Source: an uncultured Rickettsiales bacterium
GTDB lineage: Bacteria > Pseudomonadota > Alphaproteobacteria > Rickettsiales > Deianiraeaceae
Reading direction: 5' to 3'
Assembly (NCBI GenBank): GCA_937906355.1
Contig: CALCWF010000081.1
Coordinates: forward strand, 1 to 6,100
Length of the DNA: 6,100 nt
This document shows positions 1 to 5,128 of the stretch, one piece after another (position 1 is the first letter of the stretch; each line of letters begins with the position of its first letter). Both the position numbers and the translations under genes were made by a program. Below the pieces are notes generated by a model. That model made no database searches, was not told where the DNA came from, and saw nothing but the letters and a program-made list of their open reading frames with translations.

Positions 1-486
1 AGTGGCGAAGAGAACTTTAACGAGCAGAGTGATGCCAGTTCTCGAAGAACCGGTGGTGCCGGCTTACAGAGCAACGACATGGGAATAAAGACGAATAATG
101 TAGGTCTTGAAAGCAACGACATGGGAATAAAGACAAATAACGTAGGTCTCGAGGACAATTTCGGCGGACAAAATATCGTAGATGAAAAAGCTATTGAACA
201 AAAAACTCTCGAAGATGATATGAAGAAAGCAGAACAAGCGATGTTTAAGGATAGGGCAATGGTCGACAAAATCAGTAAACTTGCGAAGGAAGACAGCGCA
301 AGAAAGAATAAACTCGAACAAGAATTGAATACTGCTACGGAAGAGGATAGAAAGCGGATAGAAAGAGAAATAAAAAAAGAGGAGGAAAAACAGAGAATAT
401 ACGATACAATGCAAAAGCAAAAGGAGGACAAACTGAAAGAGGATACGAGTAAATACCAGAATAGTTATTTTAAGAACAAAAAATAG
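1..486 (+). CDS. C-terminal part of a charged, repeat-containing protein of unknown function (5' truncated by window edge)
   Basis: Frame 1 is open from the first base to a TAG at 484-486, so the gene starts outside the window; the ATG at 79 is internal to the open frame and sits inside a repeat, so I do not take it as the start. The visible 161 residues fall in two parts. Residues 1-55 are polar and rich in G, N, S and D and hold two copies of a 14-residue repeat (LQ/LE-SNDMGIKTNNVG). From about residue 60 on, the chain is almost purely charged (K, E, D, R, Q) with scattered M, L and I, as in a long helix or coiled coil, and ends in a lysine-rich tail. There is no membrane segment, no cysteine and no motif I recognise. 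Role unknown; low-complexity sequence would make weak database hits to coiled-coil proteins unreliable. Confidence 0.7.
   Translation, partial: SGEENFNEQSDASSRRTGGAGLQSNDMGIKTNNVGLESNDMGIKTNNVGLEDNFGGQNIVDEKAIEQKTLEDDMKKAEQAMFKDRAMVDKISKLAKEDSARKNKLEQELNTATEEDRKRIEREIKKEEEKQRIYDTMQKQKEDKLKEDTSKYQNSYFKNKK
64..147 (+). repeat. Two tandem 42-bp in-frame repeats
   Basis: Units at 64-105 and 106-147 match at 36 of 42 positions. Each encodes L-(Q/E)-S-N-D-M-G-I-K-T-N-N-V-G; a third unit begins (LEDN, 148-159) and then degenerates. Two of the six differences are third-position synonymous changes (acg/aca, aat/aac) and two more fall in synonymous leucine codons (tta/ctt); only the Q/E codon changes the protein. 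This fits an in-frame duplication kept under protein-level constraint. Copy number may vary between strains (inference). Confidence 0.85.
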
Positions 487-579
487 TCAAATGAATCACT
501 CGGACTGAAAAACCGTGGGAAAGGAAGAGAAAAAGGAAGAATAAAAAGAGAAGAAGAAAGAAAAGAGCACCGACAATAA
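487..579 (+). other. In-frame extension after the TAG stop, including a 51-nt polypurine run
   Basis: After the TAG at 484-486 the same frame stays open for 30 codons until TAA at 577-579. The extra residues (SNESLGLKNRGK..., then mostly R, K, E) have the same charged character as the preceding protein. Positions 517-567 hold 50 purines out of 51 (only T542). Since stop codons need a T, an open frame in such a run is expected by chance, so a longer ancestral gene is only a possibility. Positions 580-668, up to the next gene, are nearly all A/T and include a TATAAT at 629-634 that could be a -10 box, with no convincing -35 partner. Confidence 0.4.
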
Positions 580-668
580 TAAATTAAAAGTTGAAAAATA
601 TTTAGTATTATTTATTTTTTATTAAATATATAATGCTGTTATCGTATTTATTATTTTAATTGTTTTCT

Positions 669-1757
669 ATGCTAACAGATAAAATGATAGCTTTTCTTAG
701 ATGTAATCTAAGCAATGAATTTAAGAAGGTATTATGGCTAGCTTTTAGAAATGATTTTAATCGTCTATACGACAAAATAGCGGGTAAAGTATCGTTAAAT
801 ATAGATTGTGCGAGAGACGAATTAGATGTGATGTTGCATAAAGGATACAATTTTTTATCAATTGATGATACGAAGTATCCTATTTTGTTAAAACGAGTTA
901 GCAACGCACCGGTTCTGTTCACGGCGAGAGGCGATTTGAATACATTGGATATACCATCGATAGCCGTCGTAGGTTCTAGAAAAACTGAAAGCGAAGATTT
1001 TTCGATTATAAGGGCAGTCGTTGATGAAATTGTGAGTGTTGGTTTTGCCGTGATTTCTGGACTTGCAGACGGAACCGATTGTATAGCACACGCACAGAGT
1101 CTTGAAAAAGGCACTATTTCCGTTATGCCGTGCGGAATCGAAAGATGTTATTCTCGTGGTCATGAGTTCTTGGTCGATAAGATACTAGAGATGGGCGGGT
1201 TAATATTGTCCGAATATCCGTATAACACAAAAGTAGAGCGGAGCTTTTTCGCTCATCGTAATCGTATTATTGTTGGTATCAGTAATGCAGTGTTTGTTGG
1301 GCGTGCGAGAGATATAAAGTGTGGAACGATGTTGAGTGTTGCTTTTGCGGAAAAGTTTCATAGAAGTATGTATACATATAATTTCAGTGGTAAGAGTGAT
1401 GGGAATAAATACATACTTAGTAACAACATAGCGGAACTTATATCAATGGAAAATTTTAAATATAAATTGTTAATAGATAAGACGGAGAATGATATTCTTT
1501 TGAAGAATAACGAAGACGACGATGCGGACTTAGATGATAGAAGAAGATACGACAGTGTGAATAGTTTGAGGAAAAATACACTGTTCACGAGTCAACCCGA
1601 TGTATCGATCCAAATGGAGATTGCTGATATAGTTAAATATTCGAATTATAATGTCGTCACGAAGGGTAAGATGTTGAAAATATTCAAAGCGTGTAGAGAG
1701 AAAATGAGAATTAACGATAAGGACATCTTGTCGAATTTGATTGATATGTATATGTAA
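669..1757 (+). CDS. dprA: DprA/Smf-family DNA-processing protein, divergent
   Basis: DprA binds single-stranded DNA and loads RecA during natural transformation and related recombination. Numbering from the ATG at 669 (362 residues): a YPILLKRV...AP-x-LF segment at 70-84 matches the usual YP..L..i.d.P.vLy; the Rossmann-like core follows with VVGSRKTES (100-108), ISGLADGTDCIAHA (129-142), GTISVMPCGI (148-157), ILSEYP (179-184) and FFAHRNRIIVGIS (193-205). The later part departs from the family: FVGRA replaces VVEA, CGTML replaces SGSLI, and the usual GR-x-V-x-A-V-PG segment is lost. The C-terminal 100 residues are charged with an acidic patch (NNEDDDADLDD, 280-290), and I see no clear winged-helix domain. 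An in-frame TTG at 660 would add three residues; ATG is preferred, though neither has a Shine-Dalgarno sequence. Family call firm; transformation activity doubtful. Confidence 0.85.
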   Translation: MLTDKMIAFLRCNLSNEFKKVLWLAFRNDFNRLYDKIAGKVSLNIDCARDELDVMLHKGYNFLSIDDTKYPILLKRVSNAPVLFTARGDLNTLDIPSIAVVGSRKTESEDFSIIRAVVDEIVSVGFAVISGLADGTDCIAHAQSLEKGTISVMPCGIERCYSRGHEFLVDKILEMGGLILSEYPYNTKVERSFFAHRNRIIVGISNAVFVGRARDIKCGTMLSVAFAEKFHRSMYTYNFSGKSDGNKYILSNNIAELISMENFKYKLLIDKTENDILLKNNEDDDADLDDRRRYDSVNSLRKNTLFTSQPDVSIQMEIADIVKYSNYNVVTKGKMLKIFKACREKMRINDKDILSNLIDMYM

Positions 1758-1870
1758 TTTATGTATATATTGATAGTTTTCGATAGTTTCTTGTGGTGTC
1801 GTCTTTATTTACTATTTTATTTACTATTTACTATAAAGTTTTAGTTTTATAGTTTAGATGTTGTTTTCTT
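1758..1870. other. AT-rich spacer between dprA and lpxB with TTTACTAT repeats
   Basis: No gene or clear terminator is visible. TTTACTAT occurs three times at 1808-1815, 1820-1827 and 1827-1834, the last two sharing one T. The repeats sit 37-63 bases before the lpxB start and may be simple slippage sequence in an A/T-biased genome; an operator role is possible but unsupported. Confidence 0.4.
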
Positions 1871-3190
1871 ATGAAAAAGAGAGTTTTTCTCATATCTGGT
1901 GAGAAATCTGGCAGTAATATAATTAATCAGATTTTAGATAAATTATTTACAAATAATTCAATCGACGATATAAGTGATATCGAACTATTAGGAATAGTTG
2001 ACGACGAGACCGCCAAGAGATTCAGCGTTAGACAAATATTCCCTCTGCATGATATTTCTGTAATCGGCATAGGTGATATATTGTCACGTATACCGCATAT
2101 TATCGATAGAATAAATTTTACAGCTCGAACGATAGTTAAAACACGACCAGATATAGTAATATCTGTTGATGCATATGATTTTAGCATTCGCGTAGCGAAG
2201 AAAGTTAAGAGTATATTACGTAAGAATTTTCCTACAGGCACGAGTATAGATTGTATTGATGTCGTGAAGACAGATAGTCGTAAGTCTTTCGACGAGGAAC
2301 ATTCTGTTGATAGCAATGGCGTGGAAACGAAGAATGAAGTTATCAACGATAAACGCAGAGATATGGATATAAAGTTTTGGCATATAGTCGCTCCGACTGT
2401 CTGGGCCTATTGGTCGTGGCGTGCGAGAATACTATCTAAGTACTATAATCGTTTGTTCTATCTTCTACCGTTCGAGGGAAAGTTTTTTAGACCCTTCGAA
2501 AGACTAGGACGAAACGAGTTTCTGACTACGTTCGTAGGTTATCCTGCTACTTTTCAATCTCGTGATAGTGATATAAAGAAAGATAAGAATCTTATTGGTA
2601 TAACAATTGGTAGTAGAATTAGCGAAATAAATAGACATAAGAACCTAATTATATCTACGATAATGAGATTATCGATGATCGACAATGGTTATAAATTTGT
2701 CATATTTGCAACAGTTGATACATACGAGAATATAAAGAATGCGGTGAGTGGTATAAAAAATGTGAAAGTAGTCTACAAAGAGGACGAGAAGAAAAGATCG
2801 ATACAGGAGTGTCAGATCGTCATAGCAAAGAGTGGGACGAATAACATCGAGATTGGTGCACTCGGAACGACAATGATAACGTATTATAAGACGTCGATGA
2901 TTACATATCTATTTGCCAAGATATTTTCGAAAACTAAACTTATAAATTTATTCAATATAACACTCGGTGAAATGGTCATTCCGGAACTCGTACAAGGTGA
3001 TGCAAATACAGAGAATCTAGCTAAAACTGTATATACATTGTTAAGTAATCAAAAATTGATTGACGCACAATTGGATAAGATAAATAGGGCAATCACTGTA
3101 ATGCAGAGGGAAGACAAAGCACGTCCAATTGACGTTGTCGCGAAGGCAATATCATCTTTTCTAAAAAGTTCCATTTGCAAAAATGTGTGA
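1871..3190 (+). CDS. lpxB: Lipid A disaccharide synthase
   Basis: LpxB is a family GT19 glycosyltransferase at the inner face of the cytoplasmic membrane; it joins UDP-2,3-diacylglucosamine and lipid X into the lipid A disaccharide. Visible landmarks over 439 residues: FLISGEKSGS (6-15, family GExSGD), IFPLHDISVIGIGDIL (56-71), DIVISVDAYDFSIRVAKK (94-111, family IDSPDF), HIVAPTVWA (171-179), LLPFE (198-202), TTFVGYPA (219-226), TIGSRISEI (245-253), AKSGTNNIEIGAL (319-331) and MVIPELVQG (368-376). The family is usually near 380 residues; the excess lies mainly in a hydrophilic stretch of about 45 residues (about 122-167) just before HIVAP. SGS in place of SGD is unusual. The VAP-T-VWA and LLPFE wording points to Alphaproteobacteria. 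Gene presence implies a lipid A-bearing outer membrane. The start at 1871 places the first strand at the usual distance and lacks a Shine-Dalgarno sequence. Confidence 0.95.
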   Translation: MKKRVFLISGEKSGSNIINQILDKLFTNNSIDDISDIELLGIVDDETAKRFSVRQIFPLHDISVIGIGDILSRIPHIIDRINFTARTIVKTRPDIVISVDAYDFSIRVAKKVKSILRKNFPTGTSIDCIDVVKTDSRKSFDEEHSVDSNGVETKNEVINDKRRDMDIKFWHIVAPTVWAYWSWRARILSKYYNRLFYLLPFEGKFFRPFERLGRNEFLTTFVGYPATFQSRDSDIKKDKNLIGITIGSRISEINRHKNLIISTIMRLSMIDNGYKFVIFATVDTYENIKNAVSGIKNVKVVYKEDEKKRSIQECQIVIAKSGTNNIEIGALGTTMITYYKTSMITYLFAKIFSKTKLINLFNITLGEMVIPELVQGDANTENLAKTVYTLLSNQKLIDAQLDKINRAITVMQREDKARPIDVVAKAISSFLKSSICKNV

Positions 3191-3243
3191 TATATGACGA
3201 ATGATTAGATGAATAACAGGCTTGTTTTAGGCAACCTCTTCAA

Positions 3244-3265
3244 AGAGATATAATAGAGATATAAT
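3244..3265. repeat. Perfect 11-bp tandem repeat AGAGATATAAT x2
   Basis: Copies at 3244-3254 and 3255-3265 are identical and adjoin each other. Each contains TATAAT. It lies in the 178-base spacer between lpxB and the next gene, about 105 bases before the ATG at 3369. Could be tandem promoter -10 boxes, an operator or replication slippage. Confidence 0.6.
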
Positions 3266-3270
3266 ATATG

Positions 3271-3295
3271 TATGTAATAATATTATATTTACATA
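3271..3295. other. A/T-rich hairpin in the spacer before the membrane-protein gene
   Basis: TATGTAA (3271-3277) pairs with TTACATA (3289-3295) around an 11-base A/T loop. There is no T-run after it, and the stem is weak, so it is not a convincing terminator. The remainder of 3191-3368 shows no gene. Confidence 0.3.
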
Positions 3296-3368
3296 TACAT
3301 ATATATACAATGATTTATACTAAAAGTGTTGTTTTTTAATTTCGAATCTTTACTCTCTATCTGCATCT

Positions 3369-4208
3369 ATGGAGGATGGGCGTCTTATGAAAGATAAGAA
3401 GAATAAAAAAAAAAGAATTAATACAAATACAATTCGGGAAAACAAGAAGAAGTCGAAGGTCGAAATGGGTGGTGTTTTAATGCTCGCAAAAGGATTTCGT
3501 GATAAGAGTGGCATAAACAAAAGTAAGGCTGTATTGACGAATTTTTTGAACTTTGCAAAAAGTGAACATCGCTCGCTTGTAGCGAGCGGTGAGTCTCGGA
3601 GGATGGAACTTAGGCGTAAGATTTTTCATCTGATCGGTTTTATTTTCCCATTTATAGCGTTATTCGGCGAACAGAAAATCGTTCTTTTATGCGTCGCCCT
3701 GTTTACGTTGCCGTTTGTCGTCATAGATTACAATAATTGGTTTCTATTTATAAAAAAGATCCCGAGAGGAACGATGCTAACTCAACTGTTGAGACAACAC
3801 GAGCTGACGCACGGACAACTATGCGGGATGTCTTGGCTATTTATTGGTTTCATGATTACATATTCATCGTGCGATAAGTATATAGTTTCGTTAGGAGCGT
3901 CGATTTTGATAGTCTGCGATGCGTGTGCTTCGATAGTTGGATGTAGTTGTGGGCGTATAAAGCTGTGTGGTAAAACGCTTGAAGGTTATATTGCTTTTAT
4001 TTTGTCAGGTCTTGCGGTAGTTGCTGTGTATGTGAATTATATATTTCCTGTCCATACGATACAATTCAACGTATTATTTCTAGTTATATCTCTATTCGTA
4101 GCGGCTACGACCGAACTTGTTTCTAAGAATATAATTATTGATGATAATTTCGCAATACAAGTTTCCTTTTGTTTTACATATAGAATTTTGTCGATACTTT
4201 TCGCATGA
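3369..4208 (+). CDS. Dolichol kinase / phosphatidate cytidylyltransferase-type (SEC59/DGK1/VTE5) membrane protein
   Basis: This CTP-dependent family includes dolichol, phytol and diacylglycerol kinases; bacterial members are often labelled phosphatidate cytidylyltransferase and their substrate is seldom known. Residues 80-87 read ELRRKIFH, the usual family start; CDACASIVG (183-191) and GRIKLCGKTLEG (195-206) match the family's D-x-x-A-x-x-x-G and GK-SLEG motifs; TTELVSKNIIIDDNFAIQ (247-264) matches the C-terminal DDN motif. About six or seven hydrophobic segments lie at roughly 85-100, 103-121, 153-166, 170-192, 207-228, 231-246 and 262-278. The first 78 residues are an unusual lysine-rich extension; starting at the ATG at 3603 would give 201 residues, close to family size. 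No Shine-Dalgarno fits 3369; GGAGG directly abuts the 3603 ATG, too close to be ideal. It overlaps the next gene by ATGA, suggesting co-translation. Family confident, substrate unknown, start uncertain. Confidence 0.8.
   Translation: MEDGRLMKDKKNKKKRINTNTIRENKKKSKVEMGGVLMLAKGFRDKSGINKSKAVLTNFLNFAKSEHRSLVASGESRRMELRRKIFHLIGFIFPFIALFGEQKIVLLCVALFTLPFVVIDYNNWFLFIKKIPRGTMLTQLLRQHELTHGQLCGMSWLFIGFMITYSSCDKYIVSLGASILIVCDACASIVGCSCGRIKLCGKTLEGYIAFILSGLAVVAVYVNYIFPVHTIQFNVLFLVISLFVAATTELVSKNIIIDDNFAIQVSFCFTYRILSILFA
3567..3591. other. Strong GC-rich hairpin inside the N-terminal extension
   Basis: CATCGCTCGCT (3567-3577) pairs with AGCGAGCGGTG (3581-3591) across a TGT loop: 11 pairs including one G-T wobble, 8 perfect Watson-Crick pairs next to the loop. 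It stands out in A/T-rich surroundings. It ends 11 bases before the alternative ATG at 3603. No T-run follows. Confidence 0.75.
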
Positions 4209-4489
4209 AAAATAGAATGATAATTAATACTGATTCCTTTTCTGGTAGGGCATCTCGCATGTTTGTCGATGTTGTGCGTAGAATGATACGTGATGTATCT
4301 TTGATGCGTTTTTTATTTTTAATATTTGCGTCGTGTGTTTTCCTGACTTCGTGCGTTTCGACGAACGAAGAGAAGAAAGAGTTCATAAGCAAGAAGCGAG
4401 ACGAGACTAATAATAAGGTTACGAAAAAGTATGGGAAATTGATAGTTCCAGAATTTTTGAAGGACGACGATCTTGCTAAGGAGGTATGA
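4205..4489 (+). CDS. Small putative lipoprotein of unknown function
   Basis: Residues 34-50 (MRFLFLIFASCVFLTSC) form a compact hydrophobic segment ending in LTSC, a good lipobox with Cys50 as the predicted lipidated residue. The mature part is only about 45 residues, mostly charged, with a short KLIVPEF stretch at its end part; I recognise no domain. The ATG at 4205 overlaps the upstream TGA (ATGA), arguing for coupled translation, but it gives a long 33-residue lead before the signal sequence. Internal ATGs at 4283 or 4304 would give a normal signal peptide (position 4304 gives 17 residues up to the Cys). Probably an envelope protein working beside the upstream membrane protein, from context only. 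Confidence 0.65.
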   Translation: MKNRMIINTDSFSGRASRMFVDVVRRMIRDVSLMRFLFLIFASCVFLTSCVSTNEEKKEFISKKRDETNNKVTKKYGKLIVPEFLKDDDLAKEV

Positions 4490-4551
4490 GGAGAGTCGAG
4501 CATAAAGAGTTCGGTGTGGCTAGCTATGACGTAGACTTGCAACTTGCATAA
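4486..4551 (+). CDS. Possible 21-codon ORF or gene remnant
   Basis: MRRVEHKEFGVASYDVDLQLA follows a second ATGA overlap (ATG 4486, TGA 4487-4489). AAGGAGG at 4478-4484 lies one base before the ATG, too close for a normal ribosome binding site. No recognisable match; may be chance or the decayed start of another gene. Confidence 0.15.
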   Translation: MRRVEHKEFGVASYDVDLQLA

Positions 4552-4605
4552 TATAATTCGATTATCTATCATTTATAAGATGAGGGCTGTAAAGACGATA
4601 GCTGT

Positions 4606-4713
4606 ATGAAATACAATTTTTTATCTGATTTCAAGATGACTGAGAGTTCGATCGCGAGAATTGACGAACTGAAAAAAGAAAATAAACGTGTTTTTGTCTT
4701 TTGCGCTATATAA
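4606..4713 (+). pseudogene. Short 35-codon ORF at the junction, possible truncated gene start
   Basis: The ORF encodes MKYNFLSDFKMTESSIARID..., then ELKKENKRVFVFCAI and TAA. Amphipathic, protein-like composition (residues 11-25 look helical) and AT-rich codons match the left part of the window. It stops just where Bacteroidales-like signals may begin (about 4700), as expected if an alphaproteobacterial gene were cut there. Not recognised; could equally be chance. Confidence 0.25.
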
Positions 4714-4730
4714 TCAATCAAGTATCTTCG
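4700..4730 (+). promoter_or_regulatory. Weak candidate Bacteroidetes-type promoter
   Basis: TTTG (4700-4703), 19 bases, TATCTTCG (4723-4730), one mismatch from the Bacteroidetes -33 TTTG / -7 TAnnTTTG pattern. If real, Bacteroidales sequence begins by about 4700 and the 4731-4880 stretch is transcribed; that stretch holds no gene I can support. Confidence 0.3.
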
Positions 4731-4803
4731 TATTGTAGTTTACAAACGAACATAAATCGTAAAACGACAAACAACATGCAATATCATGTATGCCAAATTG
4801 TAT

Positions 4804-4880
4804 TTTTCCGTGCTCTTTTCCGGGTTTGCATCTGTTTGTTCCGTGTTGTGAAGGAAAGGACAGGTGAGCCGCACGGAAAA
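4804..4880. repeat. Perfect 10-bp inverted repeat TTTTCCGTGC / GCACGGAAAA
   Basis: Arms at 4804-4813 and 4871-4880 are exact reverse complements with 57 bases between. The right arm abuts the promoter -33 element at 4881. Candidate regulator binding pair, element end or long stem; a terminator seems unlikely given the loop length. Confidence 0.6.
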
Positions 4881-4913
4881 GTTGCTTAGTTGCAGCCTTT
4901 CATTGTATCTTTG
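4881..4913 (+). promoter_or_regulatory. Bacteroidetes-type sigma-70 promoter for the VapE gene
   Basis: GTTG (4881-4884), 21 bases, TATCTTTG (4906-4913) agrees with the known Bacteroidetes consensus TTTG N19-21 TAnnTTTG, with an exact -7 element. It predicts a start site near 4919-4922 and a leader of about 210 nt before the ATG at 5129. Confidence 0.65.
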
Positions 4914-4932
4914 CACCAGCGAATCGGAAAGG

Positions 4933-5013
4933 ATGAACGACAAAAGAGTGAAGCTCTCCCGAGCGAGGGAGAATTCGGGGCATGACTCTTCACTCTTCAC
5001 CAACACGGTATAA
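4933..5013 (+). CDS. Possible 26-codon leader ORF upstream of the VapE gene
   Basis: ATG at 4933, just downstream of the predicted transcription start, is preceded by GGAAAGG and opens MNDKRVKLSRARENSGHD..., ending SSLFTNTV and TAA at 5011-5013. The frame is open back to 4852 (GTG 4864), but that start would lie upstream of the promoter. The ORF covers both arms of the first leader stem. I recall SLFT-like short ORFs in Bacteroides/Prevotella as products of common CTCTTCAC repeats, so translation is unproven. Confidence 0.3.
   Translation: MNDKRVKLSRARENSGHDSSLFTNTV
4944..4997 (+). promoter_or_regulatory. Leader stem 1 with an inner hairpin
   Basis: AAGAGTGAAG (4944-4953) pairs exactly with CTTCACTCTT (4988-4997). 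Inside, TCTCCC (4955-4960) pairs with GGGAGA (4967-4972) around a 6-base loop. ACTCTTC is tandemly repeated at 4985-4991 and 4992-4998. Confidence 0.65.
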
Positions 5014-5039
5014 CAAGCAGATATATTGCTCGATACAAA

Positions 5040-5067
5040 GGTGAAGAGTCTTAAAATGCTCTTCACC
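5040..5067 (+). promoter_or_regulatory. Leader stem 2, perfect 9-bp palindrome
   Basis: GGTGAAGAG (5040-5048) pairs with CTCTTCACC (5059-5067) around a 10-base loop. The left arm plus one base (5040-5049) can instead pair over 10 bp with ACTCTTCACC at 4992-5001, competing with both stems. No T-run follows, so it is not a typical intrinsic terminator. Confidence 0.7.
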
Positions 5068-5128
5068 AGAGTTCACCCGACGAAGTCGCAAGAACGAATG
5101 TAAAACTTACAAAATATAAAAGCACACA

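Noticed and set aside
64..420. Minus-strand 118-codon ORF with phenylalanine-rich hydrophobic stretches
   Set aside because: It is the complement of a lysine/glutamate-rich coding strand, which always reads as F/L/S-rich; no start context.
2261..2293. Imperfect palindrome in the lpxB insertion (GTCG..AGAC / GTCT..CGAC)
   Set aside because: Two 4-bp stems split by an unequal internal loop are too weak to support a palindromic element.
4478..4484. AAGGAGG as a ribosome binding site
   Set aside because: Only one base separates it from the ATG at 4486 and no better-spaced start follows; it also encodes the K-E-V end of the lipoprotein.
1..4713. Alternative genetic code (TGA as tryptophan) in the AT-rich part
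   Set aside because: lpxB and the membrane-protein gene end in TGA at sensible lengths, and tryptophans are encoded by TGG.
4701..4889. 62-codon plus-strand ORF with a hydrophobic middle
   Set aside because: It needs a TTG start, matches nothing I recognise, and its 3' part runs through the inverted repeat and promoter elements; probably chance.
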